Shown in pieces: positions 1 through 8,430 of a stretch of DNA of 10,545 nt. Below the pieces are notes generated by a model. The model worked only from the letters and a program-made list of their open reading frames with translations. It had not been told where the DNA came from and made no database searches. The stretch lies in NCBI GenBank assembly GCA_029262095.1, contig JAJDAB010000023.1, positions 1-10,545 of the forward strand, written 5' to 3'. The position numbers and the translations under genes were made by a program. The first letter of the stretch is position 1, and every line of letters begins with the position of its first letter. Origin of the DNA: Candidatus Hydrogenedentota bacterium. Its GTDB lineage: Bacteria > Hydrogenedentota > Hydrogenedentia > Hydrogenedentales > SLHB01.

Positions 1-39
1 CGATGCCGATGATGCGGGGTTAGAGAATCCGTTTCAGGA

Positions 40-819
40 ATGTCGATCCCAAGGTTACATCTCTTTGAGTTGGCCGATTATTCATGGTTCCCGACCTCCA
101 TTCGGAATCTGATGACGGACTACCTGCATTTCGTCGAAACGAAATTTCGAATGCACGAACCGATTCCGGCATTGTTAAGGACCCTGTCCGAGGAATCCGG
201 CGTAACGAACATAGTCGATCTATGTTCGGGTGGCGCAGGGCCCATTCCTGCGATCGATGAAGACCTTCGTGCACAGGACGTTCATCTTCAATTTGTTCTT
301 ACGGACAAATTTCCGAATCGCGCGGCCTTTGAACGCATCGTCGACGAATCAGACGGTGAAATTCGATTCGAAGATGCACCGATTGACGCGACCGACGTAC
401 CCGAATCACTGAGAGGCATTCGAACGATCTTCAATGGTTTACATCACTTTAGGCCGGGTGATGCGCGTGCGGTGATTCGGAATGCAGTCGAAGCCGGACA
501 ACCGATAGCAACGTTTGAGCTCGTCGAACGGCGCTTGGCATCGATGCTGCCCTTGGTGCTGATCCCGATTATTGTCCTATTCGTCACGCCCGCCATTCAT
601 CCAAGAACGGCATCGCGATTCCTATGGACGTATTTGATTCCGATAATGCCGTTGGTCACCTTGTGGGACGGGCTTGTCTCGCATTTTCGGAGTTACACGC
701 CGGTCGAGCTAGACGAACTCGTCGAACCATTTCTGGAATACACGTGGCGGACTGGCACGACGCCGATTCGAGATACGAACTTGAATATAACGTTTCTTAT
801 TGGAGCGCCTCGGAAATAG
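40..819 (+). CDS. Putative class I SAM-dependent methyltransferase with two hydrophobic segments
   Basis: 259 residues. ATG at 40 is the first possible start after an in-frame stop at 10-12, but its ribosome binding site is poor (the GGA abuts the ATG). The N-terminus has an LFEL...WFP signature (W16-F17-P18). Residues 58-68 read IVDLCSGGAGP, which fits methyltransferase motif I (the glycine-rich SAM loop). LTDKFPN at 87-93 fits the acidic end of strand 2. NGLHHF at 132-137 sits where motif IV is expected. Two hydrophobic stretches follow, about 169-187 and 194-214, suggesting membrane association of the C-terminal half. From memory, uncharacterised bacterial proteins of about 260 aa share the LFE..WFP start, the DL.SG motif and the same membrane-like pair; I know no established substrate. 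Methyl transfer is inferred from the fold motifs. The gene lies 162 bases before the next one, so an operon is possible but not shown. Confidence 0.72.
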   Translation: MSIPRLHLFELADYSWFPTSIRNLMTDYLHFVETKFRMHEPIPALLRTLSEESGVTNIVDLCSGGAGPIPAIDEDLRAQDVHLQFVLTDKFPNRAAFERIVDESDGEIRFEDAPIDATDVPESLRGIRTIFNGLHHFRPGDARAVIRNAVEAGQPIATFELVERRLASMLPLVLIPIIVLFVTPAIHPRTASRFLWTYLIPIMPLVTLWDGLVSHFRSYTPVELDELVEPFLEYTWRTGTTPIRDTNLNITFLIGAPRK

Positions 820-981
820 CGTCAGTTGCTCCGTTGGTTCAGAATTTCGCCAGCCGGTTGCCGCCGGAATTGCCTAGTGCGTTTCCGGCGATTGTGGTGT
901 ACCATGCGGAGCGATAGCGCATTGCGGTCCGCGGAGCCTGCGTTGCGGCGGCTTTGGGCCTGAACGGTGGGGTTTTTTGTC

Positions 982-1998
982 ATGAGTTCGATCGAGATTG
1001 TACTGGTTAGCATTCAGGCATTTACGGCAGTGTTATTGGTAGCGTTGCTGGTTGTAAGTGCGCAGCGCTCGAGCCGCGCGAAACAATTCGAGGAACGGGC
1101 CGCGACCCGCGAGGAACTCGCAAATTCGACTCAGGGCTTGGCGGCGAAGTTGGCCGAACTTGAGGCGCGTCTAGCGGACAAAGCCGATTTGGAGTCGGCA
1201 ACAAACGATCTATCCAGCGCGCTGGAAGCGTTGCCAAAAACGGAAGACATGAAGCAGGCCACGGAATCGTTGGCCAAAAAAGCAGACCTCTCGGACGCGA
1301 CAGCGAGTTTGGCGAAGAAATCGGACTTGCAGGATGTGCTCCGACCCTATCCGACGAGCGCAGACTTCAGTTCCTTAATGGATTCTTTACTAGCGCGCCA
1401 GACCACGGAGATGAATCAACGCCTCGATTCGCTCGCCAAAGAACTCGCCTCGTCATCAGAAACAGACAACGGTGTGTCGTTGCCTCTAGGTTCGAACGGG
1501 GCTAGTCCGATCACGGAAAAGAGCGTGGACGCGGCGATGGCGCTTTTCGACGCGAGCGAAGACCTTATTACGGCGGCCGCGGTTCCCCTTTCGGAACTAC
1601 CGAGGGATGGCGGGGTCTCGATTGTTGACCATCAGCACCGCTGCCAGTCAAATATTGACAAAGTACTGTCCGCTCAGCGGGCGGTACAAATGCTATTCCC
1701 CGAGGGAAGCCCTGTGAGGACCAGCGCAGATTCCGTGTGCGCTGCGACGGAACAACTGCGCGATGCGCTACGCGCCAATTACGAAACGATGAATCGCGCT
1801 GCCTTGAATGGCGCCGATCCAGGTAGAACGAGCGCGCAACGGCTCGCGTTTCGGCAAGCCGAACAACGTGCGGTCGACGCGCAGAGCCAATATACATCCG
1901 CGCTCACACCGGTCCGCGATGATCTCGGTAACGCGTTCGATCAGTATTCCACTTCGCTCAACACCCAGATTCACGGAACTCGAAGCGTCGGCGCCTAA
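982..1998 (+). CDS. Membrane-anchored coiled-coil protein with K(A/S)DL repeats, function unknown
   Basis: 338 residues from ATG 982. This start is preferred to an in-frame GTG at 967 because GGTGGGG (966-972) sits at ribosome-binding distance from the ATG, and because the protein then begins directly with a single hydrophobic helix (about residues 6-26) followed by basic residues (R29, R32, K34). That pattern suits an N-terminal anchor with the bulk in the cytoplasm. Residues about 35-165 are rich in Ala, Leu, Glu and Lys with heptad-like spacing. They contain repeated units ending in KADL, KADL and KSDL plus degenerate copies (KTEDM, SADF), typical of a long coiled coil. After a Ser/Gly-rich break there is a second, probably helical domain (about 185-338) with only two cysteines. 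No catalytic motif is recognisable. The anchor plus coiled coil resembles the N-terminus of RmuC, but the RmuC nuclease domain is not visible. It may be structural or a partner of another protein. Confidence 0.75.
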   Translation: MSSIEIVLVSIQAFTAVLLVALLVVSAQRSSRAKQFEERAATREELANSTQGLAAKLAELEARLADKADLESATNDLSSALEALPKTEDMKQATESLAKKADLSDATASLAKKSDLQDVLRPYPTSADFSSLMDSLLARQTTEMNQRLDSLAKELASSSETDNGVSLPLGSNGASPITEKSVDAAMALFDASEDLITAAAVPLSELPRDGGVSIVDHQHRCQSNIDKVLSAQRAVQMLFPEGSPVRTSADSVCAATEQLRDALRANYETMNRAALNGADPGRTSAQRLAFRQAEQRAVDAQSQYTSALTPVRDDLGNAFDQYSTSLNTQIHGTRSVGA

Positions 1999-2044
1999 AT
2001 CCTTCCATATCCGAATGACTTTGAAATGAGTGGGGTGTTGCCTT

Positions 2045-2079
2045 CCTCCACGACACGGACAACGGTCCTTCGGGTGAGG
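2045..2079 (+). other. Possible two-tier RNA hairpin in the gltB leader
   Basis: CCTC (2045-2048) can pair with GAGG (2076-2079). Two more pairs follow after one bulged base (A2050-C2051 with G2074-T2075). Inside, GGAC (2057-2060) pairs with GTCC (2065-2068) around an AACG loop. There is no T-run after it, so it is not a good intrinsic terminator for the upstream gene. It could be a chance fold; energy and conservation were not computed. Confidence 0.25.
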
Positions 2080-2113
2080 GAAATGTTCAATTAACCGCTA
2101 TTGGCGGGGGAAA

Positions 2114-2140
2114 TTGACAGTCCTACCGTCATTTTAGTAC
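2114..2140 (+). promoter_or_regulatory. Candidate sigma-70 promoter of gltBD
   Basis: A perfect -35 hexamer TTGACA (2114-2119) is followed after 15 bases by TAGTAC (2135-2140), or after 18 bases by TACCCT (2138-2143). Neither -10 is good, so the start of transcription is uncertain. Transcription from here would give a leader of roughly 120 bases before gltB. GTCACGGT follows at 2149-2156, and the same octamer follows a TAGTAT in the interval after gltD (see findings). The remainder of the 270-base gap 1999-2268 holds a small CCCG/CGGG hairpin (2169-2179) and the gltB ribosome binding site; I recognise no riboswitch class in it. Confidence 0.4.
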
Positions 2141-2253
2141 CCTATCAAGTCACGGTAATGAAGGCTGACCCGGTGCGGGACCGCCAACTTCTTTCCACAC
2201 TGTTCGCCGTGTCGCCTATGGGTTGCCCCTCGGGAAACTGAGAATACTGCTAC

Positions 2254-2261
2254 GAAAGGAA
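2254..2261 (+). promoter_or_regulatory. Ribosome binding site deciding the GTG start of gltB
   Basis: GAAAGGAA lies 7 bases before GTG 2269. A later in-frame ATG (2299) has no comparable site and would leave only ten residues before the catalytic cysteine. The GTG is therefore the better start. Confidence 0.7.
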
Positions 2262-2268
2262 TCAACGC

Positions 2269-5200
2269 GTGCCGCAATATCGTCGCTCAGAACGAGGGAT
2301 GTATGAGCCCTTTTATGAACACGATGCCTGTGGCGTTGGGTTCGTCGCGAATATTGACGGTAAACAGTCCCACAAAATCGTGCGCCAAGGCCTGCAAGTC
2401 TTAGAGAATCTTGAGCATCGAGGCGCTTGTGGCTGTGACCCCGAAACGGGCGATGGCGCTGGTATGATCGTTCAGACCCCGGATCGATTCTTCCGCCGGG
2501 AAGCCGAACGGCTGGGATTTGATTTGCCCGAAGCGGGGCATTACGCGGCGGGTATGCTATTTCTCCCGCACTCGGATTCCGATCGCAAGACCTGCGAAGC
2601 GATCATCGAACGTTCCACGACCGATGAAGGTCAATCCATATTGGGTTGGCGCGACGTGCCGCATGATGCTAACGCTATCGGTTGGCTTGCCCGGGAGGGG
2701 ATGCCTGTAATCCGGCAAGTCTTTATCAAGGCTGCGTCTGGGTTAGAGGTCGAAGCCTTTGAACGAAAACTTTTTCTCATTCGCAAAGTCATTGAACATG
2801 CCGTTGGGCATGAGCAGCTTCAAGACGCGGCGAGTTTTTATATATCCAGTTTTTCAGCGCGCACGGTTTGCTACAAGGGATTAATGCTCGCGCCGCAGAC
2901 CGATCGATTTTACAGCGATTTATCCGAAGACGATTTCGAAAGCGCAATTGCGCTGGTGCATCAACGCTATAGCACGAATACGTTTCCCTCGTGGCCATTG
3001 GCGCAGCCATTTCGCTTTCTAGCGCACAACGGTGAGATCAACACGTTGCGCGGCAATCTGAATATGTTGCGGTCGCGCGAAGTGCATATTGCGAGCGACT
3101 TGTTCGGCGATGACATTCAGAAGTTAGCACCAATCCATACCGTGCACGCGAGCGATTCGGCGAGCTTTGATGAGTCGTATGAATTGTTGTTGCGCGGCGG
3201 TAGATCGCCTGCGCATGCGATGATGATGATGGTGCCGGAACCCTGGCAAGGCCACGAGTCGATGTCGGACGCGAAACGGGCGTTCTATGAATATCACGCC
3301 TGTCTGCAGGAGCCGTGGGACGGGCCGGCTTCGATGGCGTTCACCAACGGGCTGCAAATTGGCGCGGTCCTTGATCGGAATGGTCTGCGGCCGTCGCGAT
3401 ATTGGGTTACCGACGACAACTTCGTGGTCATGGCGTCGGAAGCGGGCGTCCTGGATGTGCCGCAGGAACGAATCGTGAAGAAAGGCCGTCTGCAGCCGGG
3501 CCGAATGTTCCTGATTGATACCACCGAGCAACGTATCGTCAACGATGATGAAATCAAAGAATCAATTTGTAGCCGGCAGCCGTATCGTACGTGGTTAGAC
3601 ACGCACCGTGTGCGAATTCCGGATGATGCGGCGTTGTCGAACGGGCAACAACACGACGAAGTGTCGTTGCTTGAGCGCCAACAAGTATTTGGGTACACGC
3701 TCGAAGACCAAGAGATCTTGTTGTATCCGATGGCGCGGGATGGCGTTCAACCGCTTGGTTCGATGGGCAATGACACGCCGCTGGCGGTGTTGTCCAAGCG
3801 ACCCCAGTTGTTGTTCAATTACTTCAAACAGTTATTCGCGCAAGTAACGAATCCACCGATCGATCCGATTCGCGAAGAAATCGTGATGTCGCTGGAAACG
3901 GACATTGGTTGCGAACGAAACTTGCTCGCGGAATCGCCCGAGCACTGCGAACAGCTTCACTTGATGTCACCCATCATTACGAACGAACAGCTGGAATTCA
4001 TCAAACAAGTAGACGAACCGAGTATTCGCTCGGCGGTCATTTCGATTCTGTTTCCCGCGAAAGATGGCGTGGCTGGTGTCGAGGCGGCGTTGGAGCGGAT
4101 TTGTGCCGAAGCGACCGAGGCGATCGCCGGTGGCGCGACCATCCTCATTTTGTCCGACCGTGGCGTGGACAGCGAACGGTGCCCGCTGTCGAGTCTATTG
4201 GCGGTGGGTGCGGTCCATCATCATTTAGTTCGGAAACAGACGCGTACGGAATGCGGCCTGGTCGTTGAAACCGGTGAGGCGCGCGAAGTGATGCACTTCT
4301 GCCTGCTGACGGGCTACGGCGCAGGTGCGGTTAACCCGTACATGGCGTATGAGACGCTCGATGAAGCGGTGCGGAATGAAGTCATTGTTGAAGAATACCC
4401 CGGTTCGGCGCAAAAGAATTTCATCAAAGCCATCGAGAAGGGCATGCTCAAGACGATGGCGAAAATTGGGATTTCGACGCAGCACAGTTATCGGTCGGCC
4501 CAGATTTTCGAGGCGTTGGGTCTGGGTGAATCGCTGGTCGAGCGTTGTTTCGAGGGCACGGCCTCGCGTATCGGAGGCATCGAGGTAGAAGATGTCGGCC
4601 GCGAAACGTTGATTCGACATGCCGTCGCCTATCCGAAGGAGCATGCGCGCCCACGTGAACTGGACCCGGGCGGTTATTACCACTGGCGTAAGCGCGGCGA
4701 ATTCCACCAATACAATCCGGAAACCGTTTCCCGAATCCAACATGCCGTTAAATCCGACAGCACACAGAAGTACCGTGAATATGCGGAGATGGTCAACAGC
4801 CGGAATCGCAATACGTCGCAATTGCGCGCGTTATTCAAATTTAGGAAAGACCCGATTCCGATAGATGAAGTAGAGCCGTGGACGGAAATCGTAAAACGAT
4901 TCTGCACGGGTGCGATGTCCTACGGTTCGATCAGCCGCGAAGCCCACGAAAATCTGGCCATCGCGATGAACCGTATTGGCGGACGGAGTAACACTGGCGA
5001 GGGCGGTGAAGACCCGAAACGGTTTACTCCGGATGCCAACGGAGATTTACGGCGCAGCTCGATTAAGCAAGTTGCGTCGGGCCGGTTTGGTGTCACAAAC
5101 GAATACCTCGTCAACTCGGATGAAATTCAGATCAAGATGGCGCAGGGCGCGAAGCCCGGCGAAGGCGGCGAACTGCCCGGTCGGAAAGTCTTTAAGGAGA

Positions 5201-6825
5201 TCGCGCAAGTCCGGTATTCAACGCCGGGCGTGGGTTTGATCTCTCCTCCGCCGCATCACGACATCTATTCGATCGAAGACTTGGCGCAACTGATTCACGA
5301 TCTGAAGAATGCGAATATTCATGGCAACGTGTCCGTGAAGCTTGTCTCGGAAGTCGGAGTCGGGACAGTGGCTGCGGGTGTCGCCAAAGGCAAGTCCGAC
5401 CTCGTCACGATTAGCGGCGACAACGGCGGTACAGGTGCCTCACCACTCAGCTCCATCAAACATGCGGGCTTGCCATGGGAACTTGGCTTGTCAGAAACGC
5501 ATCAAGTGCTCGTTGAAAACGATTTGCGCAGCCGCATTCGCGTGCAGACCGATGGCCAAGTGAAAACTGGACGCGACGTAGCAATTGGATTTTTGTTAGG
5601 CGCGGACGAGATTGGCTTCGCTACGCTGCCACTCATTGCATCGGGGTGCATTATGATGCGCAAGTGCCACCTCAACACGTGTCCGGTCGGCATTGCAACG
5701 CAAGACCCGGAATTGCGCAAGAAGTTCGATGGTCAGCCAGAACATGTGGTGAACCTGTTTCACTTTATCGCGGAAGAGTGCCGCGGGATCATGGCGGAAC
5801 TCGGTTTCCGCACTGTGAATGAAATGATAGGCCGCGCCGATCGGCTTGAATACGATCCGTTGCCGGATCATTGGAAAGCGCGCAAACTGGATCTGTCGCG
5901 TGTGCTGCACGTTCCGGAGCGCCGCCGCGAAGAGGCCACGCTCTATTGCAGCGAGAAACAGGATCACGGTATTGACAAGGCGCTGGACCACACGCTCATC
6001 AAGAATGCCGCACCATCCTTGGAGCCAAGAGAACGGCTGGCGGATGTTAAGAAAGTTCGGTTCGATATCGACATTCGCAACATCAACCGTACCGTCGGCA
6101 CGATGTTGTCGAGCGAATTGACCCGCCGCCACAAGCTCGGCATGTACACCGGATCACTTGAAGAAGACACAGTTTGGGTTGATTGTCACGGTTGTGCGGG
6201 CCAGAGCTTCGGCGCATTTTCCGTGAAGGGCGTTACGTTAAACGTCGATGGCGAAGCCAACGACTATTGCGGCAAGGGTTTATCCGGCGGAAAGATCATC
6301 GTGCGCCCGCCCGCGGCGGCACCGATAACCCCGGAAGATCACATCGTGGTCGGCAATGTCGCGTTGTATGGCGCGACGGCGGGCGAAGCGTATTTCAGGG
6401 GTATCGCGGGCGAGCGGTTTTGCGTTCGCAATAGCGGGGCATGGGCGGTCGTGGAAGGTGTAGGCGATCACGCCTGCGAATACATGACCGGCGGCCGTGC
6501 GGCGATATTGGGACCGACCGGCCGGAATTTTGCTGCGGGCATGAGCGGCGGTATCGCGTTTGTTCATGACCCGAATGGTACGTTCAACCGGCTGTGCAAT
6601 CCCGGCTTGGTCGATCTAAAAGGAATGAACGAAAAGAGTCAGAACGATCTGCGTTACATGCTGGAACGGCATGTTGCTTACACCCAAAGCACAGTCGCGC
6701 AACGGATACTCGATCATTGGGAAGTTGAAATGAATAATTTTGTCCGGGTTATGCCCCGCGATTACGCGCGTGTGTTGGAGCAGATGGAGCAGTCCGCCGG
6801 CGAACCTGAAATGGCGGAGGTGTAG
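2269..6825 (+). CDS. gltB: Glutamate synthase (NADPH) large subunit
   Basis: 1518 residues, normal for bacterial GltB. The alpha subunit takes the amide of glutamine and adds it to 2-oxoglutarate, giving two glutamates, with electrons from GltD; it is cytoplasmic. The start is GTG with a good ribosome binding site. The class II glutamine amidotransferase domain (about 21-430) begins at Cys21 in EHDACGVGF. In this family the preceding residues are a propeptide removed so that the cysteine becomes N-terminal. QRYSTNTFPSWP (from Q232) and HNGEIN (253-258) are substrate-pocket motifs. A central linker domain follows (about 480-780). The FMN/2-oxoglutarate barrel has NTGEGGEDP (908-916) and SGDNGGTGASP (from 1049). 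The 3Fe-4S cysteines are C1127, C1133 and C1138 (C-x5-C-x4-C). The C-terminal GXGXG beta-helix domain (about 1260-1460) includes NDYCGKGLSGG from 1331. No frameshift or missing key residue was seen. It is followed by gltD after 3 bases. Confidence 0.98.
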   Translation: MPQYRRSERGMYEPFYEHDACGVGFVANIDGKQSHKIVRQGLQVLENLEHRGACGCDPETGDGAGMIVQTPDRFFRREAERLGFDLPEAGHYAAGMLFLPHSDSDRKTCEAIIERSTTDEGQSILGWRDVPHDANAIGWLAREGMPVIRQVFIKAASGLEVEAFERKLFLIRKVIEHAVGHEQLQDAASFYISSFSARTVCYKGLMLAPQTDRFYSDLSEDDFESAIALVHQRYSTNTFPSWPLAQPFRFLAHNGEINTLRGNLNMLRSREVHIASDLFGDDIQKLAPIHTVHASDSASFDESYELLLRGGRSPAHAMMMMVPEPWQGHESMSDAKRAFYEYHACLQEPWDGPASMAFTNGLQIGAVLDRNGLRPSRYWVTDDNFVVMASEAGVLDVPQERIVKKGRLQPGRMFLIDTTEQRIVNDDEIKESICSRQPYRTWLDTHRVRIPDDAALSNGQQHDEVSLLERQQVFGYTLEDQEILLYPMARDGVQPLGSMGNDTPLAVLSKRPQLLFNYFKQLFAQVTNPPIDPIREEIVMSLETDIGCERNLLAESPEHCEQLHLMSPIITNEQLEFIKQVDEPSIRSAVISILFPAKDGVAGVEAALERICAEATEAIAGGATILILSDRGVDSERCPLSSLLAVGAVHHHLVRKQTRTECGLVVETGEAREVMHFCLLTGYGAGAVNPYMAYETLDEAVRNEVIVEEYPGSAQKNFIKAIEKGMLKTMAKIGISTQHSYRSAQIFEALGLGESLVERCFEGTASRIGGIEVEDVGRETLIRHAVAYPKEHARPRELDPGGYYHWRKRGEFHQYNPETVSRIQHAVKSDSTQKYREYAEMVNSRNRNTSQLRALFKFRKDPIPIDEVEPWTEIVKRFCTGAMSYGSISREAHENLAIAMNRIGGRSNTGEGGEDPKRFTPDANGDLRRSSIKQVASGRFGVTNEYLVNSDEIQIKMAQGAKPGEGGELPGRKVFKEIAQVRYSTPGVGLISPPPHHDIYSIEDLAQLIHDLKNANIHGNVSVKLVSEVGVGTVAAGVAKGKSDLVTISGDNGGTGASPLSSIKHAGLPWELGLSETHQVLVENDLRSRIRVQTDGQVKTGRDVAIGFLLGADEIGFATLPLIASGCIMMRKCHLNTCPVGIATQDPELRKKFDGQPEHVVNLFHFIAEECRGIMAELGFRTVNEMIGRADRLEYDPLPDHWKARKLDLSRVLHVPERRREEATLYCSEKQDHGIDKALDHTLIKNAAPSLEPRERLADVKKVRFDIDIRNINRTVGTMLSSELTRRHKLGMYTGSLEEDTVWVDCHGCAGQSFGAFSVKGVTLNVDGEANDYCGKGLSGGKIIVRPPAAAPITPEDHIVVGNVALYGATAGEAYFRGIAGERFCVRNSGAWAVVEGVGDHACEYMTGGRAAILGPTGRNFAAGMSGGIAFVHDPNGTFNRLCNPGLVDLKGMNEKSQNDLRYMLERHVAYTQSTVAQRILDHWEVEMNNFVRVMPRDYARVLEQMEQSAGEPEMAEV

Positions 6826-6828
6826 CGC

Positions 6829-8322
6829 ATGCGACCAGGTAAAGAACGAGGATTCCTGGAGTATGGTCGGCATACCCCTGCCTACGATGAGACCGATGAC
6901 CGGCTGAAGCATTGGGGTGAATTTCTCAACGATTTCGATGACGAGAAGATGGGCGACCAAGGTTTCCGGTGCATGAATTGCGGTGTGCCATTTTGTATGT
7001 CGGGATGTCCGCTCGGGAACATCATTCCGGACTTCAACGATCTGATCAAGGACCAAAATTGGAAAGGTGCGCTTGCACGTCTTCATTCCACGAACAATTT
7101 CCCCGAATTCACGGGGCGAGTTTGCCCGGCACCTTGCGAAGCGGCTTGTGTGCTTGGTATCAACGAACCACCAGTCACGATAAAACTGATTGAGCGTGCG
7201 ATCGTAGATCGTGGTTTCAAAGAAGGCTGGATCACGCCCGAGCCGCCTGAACACCGCACCGGGAAGCGCGTGGCCATCGTTGGATCTGGCCCCGCAGGCC
7301 TAGCCGCGGCCCAACAGTTAAACCGGGCAGGTCACACGGTTACAGTTTATGAGCGCGATGAAGAACCGGGCGGTTTGCTGGTACTCGGAATTCCCGATTT
7401 CAAGATGGAGAAACACCTCGTACGCCGTCGCGTCAAGCAGATGGAAGACGAGGGCGTCACTTTCGAGTGCGGGCAATCAGTCGGCCTCGATATAGACGCG
7501 AAGCAACTGGCGCAAGAGAATGACGTGGTCTTATTGACCGTCGGATCGACCAAGGCGCGTAAACTGCCAGTCGATGGACATGACTTGAATGGAGTTCATC
7601 TTGCGATGACGTTCCTCAAGCAGCAGAATCGGCGGGTGTCGAACAAAGCCGTGACGGACGCGCCTATTTCCGCCGAGGGCAAGAACGTGGTCGTGTTGGG
7701 CGGCGGCGATACCGGTTCCGACTGTTTAGGCACAAGCCTGCGTCAAGGTGCCAAGAAGGTTTGGTCTTTTGAAATCATGCCGAAACCCAGCGACGTGCGA
7801 ACGGAAGATCATCCCTGGCCGGATTGGCCGTTCACGTTAAACGTGTCGAGTAGTCACGAAGAAGGTGGCAAGCGCGATTGGAATGTGTTGACGAAACGGT
7901 TTGAAGCCGATGAGAACGGCAACGTGAAGAAACTGCACGGTGTCCACGTAGAGTGGATTCCGGTCGAAAACGGCCGTCCCGAGATGCGAGAAGTGCCGGG
8001 ATCCGAATTTGAGATTGAGTGTGAGCTGGTGTTGCTGGCGCTGGGGTTCGTTCATCCGGAACACGATATCCCGACTCTGTTGGGTCTGAATTTGGACAAC
8101 CGTGGCAACGTGCAGTCCGAGTATGGCAATTACAGCACGAATGTGGACAAGGTCTTTGTCGCGGGTGATGCCCGGCGAGGCCAATCGCTAGTCGTGTGGG
8201 CGATTCACGAAGGCCGCGAAGCCGCACGTGCGATTGACCTCCATCTAATGGGCTCAAGCGACCTGCCCAGCGCCCATTCATATGGTTACGACGCGGTGGC
8301 AATTGAAGGCGCGTCGAGCTAA
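6829..8322 (+). CDS. gltD: Glutamate synthase (NADPH) small subunit
   Basis: 497 residues. The beta subunit oxidises NADPH at FAD and passes electrons through Fe-S centres to GltB. The ATG follows the gltB stop after three bases, with GGCGGAGG (6813-6820) inside the end of gltB as ribosome binding site, so the two subunits should be co-translated. The N-terminal Fe-S domain carries two cysteine sets: C48, C51, C56, C60 and C99, C103, C107. The FAD Rossmann loop is GSGPAG at 152-157. The NADPH-binding loop is GGGDTG at 291-296. The C-terminal FAD-contact motif AGDARRGQS is at 445-453. All are in the order known for GltD and related flavin oxidoreductases (DPYD, GltA-like). The direct neighbour gltB makes the GltD assignment secure. 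No oddities were seen. Confidence 0.98.
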   Translation: MRPGKERGFLEYGRHTPAYDETDDRLKHWGEFLNDFDDEKMGDQGFRCMNCGVPFCMSGCPLGNIIPDFNDLIKDQNWKGALARLHSTNNFPEFTGRVCPAPCEAACVLGINEPPVTIKLIERAIVDRGFKEGWITPEPPEHRTGKRVAIVGSGPAGLAAAQQLNRAGHTVTVYERDEEPGGLLVLGIPDFKMEKHLVRRRVKQMEDEGVTFECGQSVGLDIDAKQLAQENDVVLLTVGSTKARKLPVDGHDLNGVHLAMTFLKQQNRRVSNKAVTDAPISAEGKNVVVLGGGDTGSDCLGTSLRQGAKKVWSFEIMPKPSDVRTEDHPWPDWPFTLNVSSSHEEGGKRDWNVLTKRFEADENGNVKKLHGVHVEWIPVENGRPEMREVPGSEFEIECELVLLALGFVHPEHDIPTLLGLNLDNRGNVQSEYGNYSTNVDKVFVAGDARRGQSLVVWAIHEGREAARAIDLHLMGSSDLPSAHSYGYDAVAIEGASS

Positions 8323-8338
8323 TCGGCCCTTAGGGGAT

Positions 8339-8356
8339 CGGTCAACCTTTTGACCG
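8339..8356 (+). repeat. Perfect 7-bp inverted repeat after gltD
   Basis: CGGTCAA (8339-8345), loop CCTT, TTGACCG (8350-8356), starting 17 bases after the gltD stop. The position fits a transcription end, but no T-tract follows (the next bases are TGGGGAAC). It is therefore either a Rho-dependent or RNA-stabilising hairpin, or a DNA operator. The arms contain GGTCA/TGACC, the same pentamer that recurs further downstream. Confidence 0.5.
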
Positions 8357-8410
8357 TGGGGAACGTATTCACCTAGCCCTCAGTAATACGTGCCATTGTC
8401 TGGGGTAGTA

Positions 8411-8430
8411 TGACCGGATGGTCACGGTCA
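8411..8430 (+). promoter_or_regulatory. GGTCA half-site cluster immediately upstream of a promoter
   Basis: TGACCG (8411-8416) and CGGTCA (8425-8430) form an inverted repeat with an 8-base spacer, and a further direct GGTCA lies inside at 8420-8424. The cluster abuts the -35 box at 8431. With the pair in the hairpin at 8339-8356 there are five copies of the pentamer within 91 bases. The layout suits an activator or operator site; the binding protein is unknown. Confidence 0.4.

Noticed and set aside
1..23. End of an upstream gene (short open stretch ending TAG at 21-23)
   Set aside because: Only seven codons are visible and another frame also stops here; nothing identifies a product.
624..917. 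97-codon + strand ORF overlapping the end of the first gene
   Set aside because: It lies mostly inside the first gene in another frame, has no ribosome binding site worth noting and its composition (Arg/His/Ala-rich) looks like a frame shadow.
966..978. GGTGGGG followed by six T's as an intrinsic terminator of the first gene
   Set aside because: No upstream arm can pair with the G-run; the G-run is better read as the ribosome binding site of the next gene.
2161..2215. Stretch CCGGTGCGGGACCGCCAAC resembling part of a cobalamin riboswitch
   Set aside because: The B12-box (GCCAGGA-like) and the rest of the core are missing, and glutamate synthase is not a usual target.
4225..4821. 198-codon minus-strand ORF opposite gltB
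   Set aside because: Antisense shadow of a highly conserved gene; no independent start signal or motif.
8396..8411. TAGTAT at 8406 as the main promoter of the small peptides
   Set aside because: No -35 box is present 16-18 bases upstream; TTGACT/TATACT at 8431-8459 is far better.
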